A stretch of 64,000 nucleotides of DNA from Porifericola rhodea (GTDB taxonomy: Bacteria; Bacteroidota; Bacteroidia; Cytophagales; Cyclobacteriaceae). The notes beneath the pieces were generated by a model. It did not search any database and was not told the DNA's origin. It worked only from the letters and a program-made list of their open reading frames with translations. The stretch is taken from contig NZ_CP119421.1 of assembly GCF_030506305.1 (NCBI RefSeq), positions 3,302,501-3,366,500 of the forward strand, given 5' to 3'. This document shows positions 17,749 to 25,342 of this stretch, one piece after another (position 1 is the first letter of the stretch; each line of letters starts with the position of its first letter). Position numbers and translations under genes: made by a program.

Positions 17749-20118
17749 ATGTCTGAAACTACGAGCAAACAACAAGGTCAGGGAAATGGCCGTGAGAAGC
17801 TTTTTAAATGGATAGTAAGAGGAGTATGGATTGCTTTTTTTGCTTTCCTCATTGGTTTTCCTTTGTACATCTATACTGTAAGTGAAGATTTTCTTGGCCT
17901 ATACGGTGGCCTGCCCAGCCTGGAAGCGTTAGAAAACCCGGAAAGTGACTTGTCCTCCGAGCTTTACTCATCTGATAACATACTCTTAGGTAAATATTAC
18001 AGGGAGAATCGTAGTCCGGTAACTTATGAGGAACTATCGCCCAACCTGGTAAATGCACTGATAGCTACAGAAGATATTCGTTTTTCAGAACATAGTGGTA
18101 TAGACCTTATTGGATTAACACGTGTAGGTTGGGGAGTAATTAAATATACCCTCACATTTGGAGCCAGTGACCTGGAAGGTGGAGGTAGTACACTTTCTCA
18201 ACAAACTGCGAAAAACCTCTACAAAACGAGAACCGGAGAGATGGAAGGCCCGCTGATGAAAATCCCTGGTTTGCGTATGCTTATCATCAAAACCAAAGAG
18301 TGGTTGGTGGCTGTTAAGTTGGAAAAATATTATACCAAAAAGGAAATTTTAGCCATGTACCTTAATACCGCTGAGTTTAGTAGTAACTCTTTTGGTATCA
18401 AAGTCGCGGCCAAAACATTTTTCAACAAGCACCCTCATGATCTTACTGTAGAAGAATCTGCCACAATAGTAGGCATGCTGAAAGCAGCTACCTACTACAA
18501 TCCTGCGAGAAATCCTGAGAACTCTACTCGTCGTCGTAATGTAGTTATGAACCAGATGCGTAAGAATGGCTTTCTGGAAGATAGTGAATATGATTCTCTT
18601 ACCGCATTGCCTATGGCACTGGATTATAAGGTAGAAAGCCACAACGAAGGTCTGGCTACTTACTTCCGGTCAGTAGTACAAAACTGGCTCCTTCGCTGGT
18701 CACGAGAACACGGGTACGATCTCTACGAAGATGGACTAAGAATATATACCACTATTGACAGTCGTATGCAGGAACACGCTGAAAAAGCTGTGGAAAAGCA
18801 TATGAAATATCAGCAGGCTTTGTTTAAAAAACATTGGGAAGGAAGAGGAGAGCCCTGGCGAGACGAAGACGGGAAAGTACTGAAAGGTTTTATCCCTATG
18901 CTTGCCAAGCGTACGGAACGCTACCGTAGTCTGGAAAAGAAGTATGGCCGTGGTCATGATTCTATAGATGTAGTAATGAACACCCCTGTGGACATGACAG
19001 TGTTTAGCTGGAATAGTGAAAATCTGGAAATAGATACCACTATGAGTCCTATTGACTCTATCAAATACATGCAACACTTTTTGCATGCCGGCTTCATGTC
19101 AATGGATCCTCACAATGGCCATATTAAGGCCTGGGTAGGGGGTATTAATCATAAGCATTTTAAGTACGATCACGTGATGCAGGGTAAACGACAGCCGGGA
19201 TCAACTTTTAAACCATTTGTATATGCAGCTGCTATTGACAATGGGTACTCACCTTGCTACGAAGTGGTAGATGCGCCAGTAACATTTTCGGTATACACTA
19301 ATGGTGAAGAAGATACCTGGACACCTAAAAATGCAGAAGGTACTTATTCTGGTGAAAGAATGACTATTCGCCAGGCTATGGCACAGTCTAAAAATTCAAT
19401 TACTGCTTTTGTAATGAAGCGCATAGGACCTGAAACTGTGGTAGAGTATGCCAAACGTTTGGGTATCAATGGCAATATTGAAGCGGTACCTTCCCTGGCT
19501 CTTGGAGGTGGTGGAGATGTATCAGTGTACGAAATGGTAGGTGCCTACAGTGCATTCGTTAACCATGGTACCTGGACAGAGCCCGTGTTTATTACCCGCA
19601 TTGAAGATAAAGATGGTAATACTATCTACGAAAATCCGGTAAATACTCGTGAGGCTTTAAGCGAGGAAACGGCTTACCTGATGTTGTATATGCTTAGAGG
19701 AGCTACAGAGGAAGAAGGAGGAACAGGAAGAGGAATCCCTCGTGAGATTAGAGAGGGTAATGAAGTAGGTGCTAAAACGGGTACTACTTCTAACTATTCT
19801 GATGGATGGTTTATGGGCGTTACCAAAAATCTGGTATCAGGCGTTTGGGTAGGTGGAGATAACCGAAGTGTACACTTTAGTACCCTTGCTTTGGGGCAGG
19901 GGGCACGTATGGCTATGCCTATCTGGACAGAATATATGAAGAACGTTTATGCAGACGAAAGATTAGACATTGAAAAAGGCGCGTTTGAACGACCTGCAGG
20001 TGGCCTTTCTATAGAAATAGATTGTAATAAATACGAGTCTGATATATTAGGCGAAGAGCCAGATTCCCTTATGGTAGATGAGCCGGTTGAGCAGCTTGAC
20101 GAAGAAAGTATTTTTTAG
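17749..20118 (+). CDS. Class A penicillin-binding protein (PBP1A-type)
   Basis: A 789-residue bifunctional wall synthase: a cytoplasmic tail, one membrane helix (residues 24-47), a GT51 transglycosylase domain with ATEDIRFSEHSGID (Glu108) and GGGSTLSQQTAKNLY, then a transpeptidase with STFK (Ser485-Lys488), SKN (547-549) and KTGT (from Lys676). It polymerises glycan strands and cross-links peptides at the periplasmic face. The C-terminus is acidic. It stands alone with a terminator after it, 98 bases downstream of porW. Confidence 0.95.
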   Translation: MSETTSKQQGQGNGREKLFKWIVRGVWIAFFAFLIGFPLYIYTVSEDFLGLYGGLPSLEALENPESDLSSELYSSDNILLGKYYRENRSPVTYEELSPNLVNALIATEDIRFSEHSGIDLIGLTRVGWGVIKYTLTFGASDLEGGGSTLSQQTAKNLYKTRTGEMEGPLMKIPGLRMLIIKTKEWLVAVKLEKYYTKKEILAMYLNTAEFSSNSFGIKVAAKTFFNKHPHDLTVEESATIVGMLKAATYYNPARNPENSTRRRNVVMNQMRKNGFLEDSEYDSLTALPMALDYKVESHNEGLATYFRSVVQNWLLRWSREHGYDLYEDGLRIYTTIDSRMQEHAEKAVEKHMKYQQALFKKHWEGRGEPWRDEDGKVLKGFIPMLAKRTERYRSLEKKYGRGHDSIDVVMNTPVDMTVFSWNSENLEIDTTMSPIDSIKYMQHFLHAGFMSMDPHNGHIKAWVGGINHKHFKYDHVMQGKRQPGSTFKPFVYAAAIDNGYSPCYEVVDAPVTFSVYTNGEEDTWTPKNAEGTYSGERMTIRQAMAQSKNSITAFVMKRIGPETVVEYAKRLGINGNIEAVPSLALGGGGDVSVYEMVGAYSAFVNHGTWTEPVFITRIEDKDGNTIYENPVNTREALSEETAYLMLYMLRGATEEEGGTGRGIPREIREGNEVGAKTGTTSNYSDGWFMGVTKNLVSGVWVGGDNRSVHFSTLALGQGARMAMPIWTEYMKNVYADERLDIEKGAFERPAGGLSIEIDCNKYESDILGEEPDSLMVDEPVEQLDEESIF

Positions 20119-20149
20119 CCCTCAGGTCTTACAAAACTTATATAAGAAG

Positions 20150-20173
20150 CCACTCCGCAAGAGTGGTTTTTTT
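20150..20173 (+). terminator. Terminator after the PBP gene
   Basis: CCACTC / GAGTGG stem with a five-base loop and a run of seven T. Confidence 0.9.
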
Positions 20174-20309
20174 ATGTAAAAAGATGGTTGTATGCTGATT
20201 TTCTGGCTAATTTGTTATTAATTACGTCTGCAAAAAAAAAGGACACAGAGTAAAGATAGAGTTTGCAATAAAACGTAAACTTGTTCCCCATAAAAGCAAT
20301 CAAACTGTT

Positions 20310-20906
20310 GTGCAAGAGACTAATACTGAAGATCAACAACTGATCACTCAAATTAAGTTAGGAGACGAAGAAAGTATAGTAGCTGTGTACCAAAGCCATC
20401 GTAGTGGTTTTATACAGTGGGCTCAAGCTACTTACAAAACGGATGAACCTACCGCTGCCGACGCTTTTCAGGACGCAGTGATCTGCCTACATCATAATAT
20501 AGTACAGGGTAAACTTGAGACACTTAGCTGCTCTCTTAAAACTTACCTGTTTGCTATAGGCAAAAACATTCTTCGCAAAAAGATTCAGAAAGATGCAATC
20601 ATGGACAGCCACATCTTTGACCATGAAGAATCGGTAGCCATAGAAAACCTATATGCGGAACCTCTAGATAGCTTTGCCAGTAATGACAGACAGCGCTTTG
20701 TAGCTACTCTTATGGAGAAAATAGGGGAGCCCTGTAAGACTATTCTTAAGCTATTCTACTTCAAAGGTTTTAGCATGAGTGCCATTGCCAAAACCCTGGA
20801 GTACAAAAACGAAAACGTAGCCAAAACTCAAAAGCTGCGTTGCCTTACTACTCTTAAGCACATGTTGCGCAATCAGTATAGTGGAGACGAATTTTATGGA
20901 GATTAA
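20310..20906 (+). CDS. Sigma-70 family RNA polymerase sigma factor (ECF-like)
   Basis: 198 residues with a region-2-like N-terminal half (YQSHRSGFIQWAQ ... ADAFQDAVICLHHNI ... SLKTYLFAIGKNILRKKIQ) and a region-4-like helix-turn-helix near the end (CKTILKLFYFKGFSMSAIAK, then ENVAKTQKLRCL). The start is GTG. It is followed two bases later by a small membrane protein that probably controls it. This is a group 4-like factor, but regulon and signal are unknown. Confidence 0.88.
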   Translation: MQETNTEDQQLITQIKLGDEESIVAVYQSHRSGFIQWAQATYKTDEPTAADAFQDAVICLHHNIVQGKLETLSCSLKTYLFAIGKNILRKKIQKDAIMDSHIFDHEESVAIENLYAEPLDSFASNDRQRFVATLMEKIGEPCKTILKLFYFKGFSMSAIAKTLEYKNENVAKTQKLRCLTTLKHMLRNQYSGDEFYGD

Positions 20907-20908
20907 TC

Positions 20909-21214
20909 ATGAGCGAAGACAAGGCAAACTATAGAGATCAGATAGACAGATACGTTAATGAAGAAATGCCAGCCGATGAGCGGGCAGATTTTGAACAGCG
21001 TATGCGCGAGCATGCTGAACTGGCTCAGGCTGTACATACGCATCGTGATGTGCTTCAGGGTATTGAATACTATTTTATGCAGCAGCTTAAAGATACTTTA
21101 ATTCTGTCTGACCAACCCAAAAAGAGTGGCTTACCATTATGGGCCATTATTCTACTAAGTATATTAGGCGTTGCTCTTCTGCTTGCTTTGGCATTTTACC
21201 TGAATATTATCTGA
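20909..21214 (+). CDS. Small single-pass membrane protein, putative anti-sigma factor
   Basis: A 101-residue protein. The acidic, helical first 70 residues (IDRYVNEEMPADERADFEQR) resemble the N-terminal helices of anti-sigma factors, and one C-terminal membrane helix (LWAIILLSILGVALLLALAF) leaves only three residues outside. No HxxxCxxC zinc motif is present. It starts two bases after the sigma factor stop, so coupling is likely. The role as sigma inhibitor is inferred from position and topology; with almost no periplasmic domain it would need a partner to sense outside signals. Confidence 0.65.
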   Translation: MSEDKANYRDQIDRYVNEEMPADERADFEQRMREHAELAQAVHTHRDVLQGIEYYFMQQLKDTLILSDQPKKSGLPLWAIILLSILGVALLLALAFYLNII

Positions 21215-21312
21215 TAATATACCTCTCAGCTACCAGGTTTATGGACGAAACAGTTCAGAAAACCTTATGCCGCAGTTTAGTGTTGCTACATCAAATATGC
21301 TTTTGAAATTTT

Positions 21313-22071
21313 ATGTGTACACTAACATATCTTCCAACACCCGAAGGTTTTCTTTTTACATCTAACCGGGATGAAAGTACTGCCAGGCAAGGTGCTGTTT
21401 TTCCTTCACTGGCTCAGAGCAATGCGGGGCAACTTCTAATGCCCCTGGACCCTCAGGGAGGAGGTACATGGATACTCGCAGCAGAAAACGGAGATGCAGC
21501 CTGTCTTCTCAATGGTGCATTTGTCAAGCATAAAAGAGAGCTGCCGTATCGTAAAAGCAGGGGGAGAGTCATTGTTGAGTCTTTTAACTACAGCACAGTA
21601 GAAGACTTTTTGCGGCAATACAACTTTGATAAGATAGAGCCCTTTACCTTAGTCAGAGTAAGCCGAAACCCAGACCGTAGTACGGTACATGAAATCCGCT
21701 GGGATAGCAAAAAACTTAGCCATACGCAGATGGATGCTTCTCAGCCACATATATGGTCTTCAGTTACGCTTTACGATGAGCAGATGCGCACTAAACGAAG
21801 GGAGTGGTTTGCCAAATGGCTAAAGGAAGAACCTGCGTTTACTGCTGAAAACATTGAGAACTTTCATTTGCATGGAGGAGAAGGAGATCCAACGGTTGAT
21901 TTTAAGATGACGCGAAGCGGAGGTTTACAAACAATCAGTCTTACCTCTCTGGAAGTTTCATACAATACTGCGTTAGTATCTTATTACGATCTGCTTACAC
22001 AACAAAAGGAAAGAGAACAGCTAGCTCTTACGTCTTTCGTACCTAAGTCCGGAACCCAGTCATACCACTGA
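21313..22071 (+). CDS. NRDE family protein (TANGO2 homologue)
   Basis: 252 residues beginning MCTLTYLP, with FTSNRDES at about 17-24, which gives the family its NRDE name. The Cys at position 2, exposed after Met removal, resembles the N-terminal nucleophile of Ntn hydrolases. GGGTWILAAENGDAACLLNG follows in the expected place. Eukaryotic TANGO2 has been linked to heme handling and lipid metabolism; the bacterial role is unsettled. No signal peptide, so cytoplasmic. Neighbours give no pathway clue. Confidence 0.85.
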   Translation: MCTLTYLPTPEGFLFTSNRDESTARQGAVFPSLAQSNAGQLLMPLDPQGGGTWILAAENGDAACLLNGAFVKHKRELPYRKSRGRVIVESFNYSTVEDFLRQYNFDKIEPFTLVRVSRNPDRSTVHEIRWDSKKLSHTQMDASQPHIWSSVTLYDEQMRTKRREWFAKWLKEEPAFTAENIENFHLHGGEGDPTVDFKMTRSGGLQTISLTSLEVSYNTALVSYYDLLTQQKEREQLALTSFVPKSGTQSYH

Positions 22072-22204
22072 GAGTATATGGAGTAACTTACTAAAAATTT
22101 GGTGCTAACCTGCTATGCCAATATAAATACCTGACTTTGCTGGTATCTTCTGTTCAATCTGTATAAATTAGGTAAGACTTTATGCACACCTAATCTGTAC
22201 TGCC

Positions 22205-23923
22205 ATGCTACGCTTTTTCTTCTTTTTATACCTAATGACAGGTCTGTTTGCCTGCCGGCCTCAGTCTACAACAGATAAACAATCTCAAGCATCACTTGGC
22301 AAAATCATTTTTGAGGTAAGCGGAAATGAAGAAGCTAAGCCACATTTTATCCGAGGTGTAGCGGCACTACATAACTTCTGGTATCCCGAAGCACAAGAAG
22401 CTTTTCAAAAAGCAATAGACGCAGATCCAGATTTTGCTATGGCTTACTGGGGCCTGGCTATGGCTCACAATAGCACATTATGGCAAAATCAGGATAAAGA
22501 AGCTGCACTTAAAGTTTTAAATCAACTGGGAGCTACTAGTGAAGAGCGTCTTTTAAAAGCAAAAACAGAAAAAGAAAAAAGCTATTTGAAATCGCTGGAC
22601 TTTCTTTACAGCCAGGAGGAAAATAAGCTTAAGCGCGACAATGCATATATGCAATTTATGAAGGACTTCTATGTGAGCTATCCCGAAGATCAGGAAGTTG
22701 CAGCCTTCTATGCTCTCTCCCTGCTAGGTGTACTCAGGCCTGAACAGGATGATGTTAAAGAGCGAATGGAAGCGGCTGCCGTTTCTCAAAAAATTATCAA
22801 GCAAAATGGTCAGCATCCCGGTGCTGTTCATTACCTGATTCATGCTCTGGACGACCCTTTACATGCCCCTATGGCCTTAGAGGCAGCGTACACTTATGCT
22901 GAAATTGCACCGGAGTCTAACCATGCGCTCCACATGCCTTCTCATATTTTTGTGCAGTTAGGTTTATGGAGAGAGGTCATCAACTCTAATGTAGACGCTT
23001 TTGCCGCTTCGCAGAAGTGGGTAGAGAAAAAAGGGCTGGACATAACAGAACTGGATTATCACAGTCTGAGCTGGATGTCATACGGTTACGAACAGTGCGG
23101 TCAGTTCAGTAAATCTTTTGAAAATCTGCAACAGATTAAGACGAACTATGCTGAGCTAGCCGGAAAGAGTATGGAGCGCTACATGCCTCAGATGGAAGCC
23201 AGCTACATTATAAATGGAGAATACTGGCAAATTTTACCTGAACCTGAACTTGAAGGTCTAAGTGGACGCATTCTATATACCCGCTGTAGTCAAATGTTGG
23301 CCTCCGGTCTTAGTGCTGTTCATCTGGATGATCAGCAAGCCGCAAACAAGGCGCTAGATTACATGGCTTTGATACGTAAGATGTTTGTCGACAGGCAGGA
23401 TACCTATCATGCAAAGCTCTGTGAAATTAATGAGAAAGCACTGGCTGGCTTTATAGCCTATCATCAGGGCGAAGTATCTGATAGTCGCAGTCTTTTTGAG
23501 CAAGGGTTGTCATTGGAAGAGAGCATGGAGCCGCCTTCTGGTCCTCCAGATGTAGTAAAGCCTATCCATGAGCTATATGGCGAGGTTCTGCTGGAAATGA
23601 ATATGCCTCAGGAAGCAATGAATGCCTTTGCTCACTCACTAAAGCTAATGCCTCGCAGAAGTGCATCTCTCTTAGGAATGGCCAGAGCTGCTGAGTTACT
23701 CAATGATGGCCCCACCGCTTTTGAGTACTATAGCGAGTTTCTCAGCAACTGGAAGGATGCTGACCCTAACCAGTCTGAGGTACCGGAAGCTGAGCAATTT
23801 CTGAAGCTTTACCCTGAGTTAGCTGATCAGGCAACGGCCTATTACCCATTGCCACTAAATGTTCCCATGGATCAGCGACTTAGTATGAACCAATGTCTTC
23901 CTAGCGGAATGAAGATGAATTAA
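22205..23923 (+). CDS. TPR-repeat lipoprotein
   Basis: A 572-residue protein with lipoprotein signal (LYLMTGLFAC, Cys17). TPR-like repeats follow: FWYPEAQEAFQKAIDADPDF near 55-75 and AMNAFAHSLKLMPRRSAS near 490. Between them are conserved-looking His-rich stretches HPGAVHYLIHALDDP and NHALHMPSHIFVQLG, found in a widespread but uncharacterised bacterial TPR family. No catalytic motif is certain; the clustered His residues could bind metal (inference). Anchored in the envelope by its lipid. Confidence 0.7.
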   Translation: MLRFFFFLYLMTGLFACRPQSTTDKQSQASLGKIIFEVSGNEEAKPHFIRGVAALHNFWYPEAQEAFQKAIDADPDFAMAYWGLAMAHNSTLWQNQDKEAALKVLNQLGATSEERLLKAKTEKEKSYLKSLDFLYSQEENKLKRDNAYMQFMKDFYVSYPEDQEVAAFYALSLLGVLRPEQDDVKERMEAAAVSQKIIKQNGQHPGAVHYLIHALDDPLHAPMALEAAYTYAEIAPESNHALHMPSHIFVQLGLWREVINSNVDAFAASQKWVEKKGLDITELDYHSLSWMSYGYEQCGQFSKSFENLQQIKTNYAELAGKSMERYMPQMEASYIINGEYWQILPEPELEGLSGRILYTRCSQMLASGLSAVHLDDQQAANKALDYMALIRKMFVDRQDTYHAKLCEINEKALAGFIAYHQGEVSDSRSLFEQGLSLEESMEPPSGPPDVVKPIHELYGEVLLEMNMPQEAMNAFAHSLKLMPRRSASLLGMARAAELLNDGPTAFEYYSEFLSNWKDADPNQSEVPEAEQFLKLYPELADQATAYYPLPLNVPMDQRLSMNQCLPSGMKMN

Positions 23924-23978
23924 AGCAGAACATTTTTTGCTTACTGTTAATTATACTTGCAGTAAGCTAAAAAAAGTT

Positions 23979-24170
23979 ATGATGATTAAGGTATTATTTG
24001 GAATTGCATTAATAATAGGAGTAACTGCCTGCACTTCGGGAGGGGGAGATACAGAAGAAAAAGATGGGCAGGACACAATTATCAATCAAGACTCCCTGGA
24101 AGAAAAAAATAAAACTGAAAGTGATAGCCTGAAAAACAGAGATATGATGGCCTTTCAAACAATAGGCTAA
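23979..24170 (+). CDS. Small lipoprotein of unknown function
   Basis: 63 residues from ATG 23979: MMIKVLFGIALIIGVTAC, a clear lipoprotein signal, then a short, polar, Asp/Glu/Lys-rich tail. The frame is open to a TTG at 23937, but that would bury the signal peptide behind 14 residues. A TATACTTGC motif at 23952-23960 may be its -7 region. No recognised family. Confidence 0.6.
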   Translation: MMIKVLFGIALIIGVTACTSGGGDTEEKDGQDTIINQDSLEEKNKTESDSLKNRDMMAFQTIG

Positions 24171-24190
24171 GTTTTGTTAGTTAAGCAAAT

Positions 24191-24469
24191 ATGACTCAGA
24201 CCAAAAATCATAAACCTACACCTAAAGGACATGTTCATATTAGTTTGAACGAGCAGAATCAACCACGTCTGGATTTTGAAAAACTTTGCCAGGAGGCAGT
24301 GGCCATAGAGCGTAAGATTGATGAAGGAGAATGGCATACTCTGGTTCAAAATGCTCACTCACCTTATGTAGATCAGCAACCTTCACACAAGGCTAAACAT
24401 ATTACTTACAGAATACACTTCAGCAAAGCTGACAAAACAGAACAAGTGGAAGTACACTTTTCGCACTAG
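24191..24469 (+). CDS. Conserved-looking small protein, function unknown
   Basis: A 92-residue soluble protein with no signal or membrane segment, His-rich (GHVHISLN, HFSH at the end). It lies 20 bases after the small lipoprotein gene on the same strand and 72 bases before the hydrolase gene. Codon use looks like that of neighbours and the ATG is well placed, so I consider it real, but I do not recognise a family. Confidence 0.5.
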   Translation: MTQTKNHKPTPKGHVHISLNEQNQPRLDFEKLCQEAVAIERKIDEGEWHTLVQNAHSPYVDQQPSHKAKHITYRIHFSKADKTEQVEVHFSH

Positions 24470-24541
24470 CAGCACAGCACAGGTTTCTACTTCTTTAAGA
24501 TAAAGCTTAACTTGAGCTTGGACAAACCAACCTAATCTGCT

Positions 24542-25339
24542 ATGAACAAGTTTTGCTTACTTTTGCTTTGCAGCTTTTTTAGCTCCTGGCTCTATGCTCA
24601 GGATTTTGCCCTGAAGCAATTAGAAAATTCTCCCCGCCATCATGAGTGGGTGGAGGTACAGTCTAATGGACGTAGCATCCATAGCTTTGTCGCCTATCCC
24701 GAAAAATCAGAAAATGCATTAGCTGTTATTGTAATCCACGAAAACCGTGGGCTTACCGATTGGGTCAGAAGCTTTGCTGATCAGATGGCTGCTGCTGGTT
24801 ATCTGGCAATTGCTCCCGACCTACTCTCTGGCTTTAATGATCAATACGATAAAACCAGCGAATTTCCTAGTTCAGACGCGGCTCGCGAAGCTATCTACCA
24901 GTTAGACCCTCAGCAGGTTACACAGGATTTGCAAGCTGTACAACGATATGTGGCAGATCTGCCTGCATCTAGTAGCAAAGTTGCTGTAATGGGTTTTTGT
25001 TGGGGAGGTTCACAGACCTTTCGCTATGCTACCCTAAGCCAGGATATTGTAGCAGCACTAGTGTTTTATGGTACTGCCCCAGACGACTACGCAGAGCTTG
25101 CTAAAATAGAAGCTCCAGTTTATGGTTTCTATGGTGAAGATGACCAGAGAGTTAATGCCACTATTGAGGGCACTGCCCAGATGATGAAGAAAGCAAAGAA
25201 TACTTACGAGTATGAGATTTATTCAGGTGCGGGTCATGCGTTTATGCGAAGAGGAGATGATCCGGAGGGAGGAGAAGCCAATAAGGATGCTAAAACTCAA
25301 TCTTTAGAACGAATCAAAAGCATTTTAAGTCAGTACTAG
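24542..25339 (+). CDS. Secreted dienelactone-hydrolase-family protein
   Basis: A 265-residue alpha/beta hydrolase with a signal peptide (LLLLCSFFSSWLYAQD). The nucleophile elbow reads GFCWGG, with Cys in place of Ser as in dienelactone hydrolases; YGEDDQRV supplies the acid and GAGHAFMRRGDD the His. IHENRGLTDWV near residue 60 is a family mark. Substrate unknown; export suggests an ester from outside the cell. It is followed three bases later by the GH106-like gene, so the two are probably cotranscribed and may act on the same decorated glycan. Confidence 0.85.
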   Translation: MNKFCLLLLCSFFSSWLYAQDFALKQLENSPRHHEWVEVQSNGRSIHSFVAYPEKSENALAVIVIHENRGLTDWVRSFADQMAAAGYLAIAPDLLSGFNDQYDKTSEFPSSDAAREAIYQLDPQQVTQDLQAVQRYVADLPASSSKVAVMGFCWGGSQTFRYATLSQDIVAALVFYGTAPDDYAELAKIEAPVYGFYGEDDQRVNATIEGTAQMMKKAKNTYEYEIYSGAGHAFMRRGDDPEGGEANKDAKTQSLERIKSILSQY

Positions 25340-25342
25340 ACA

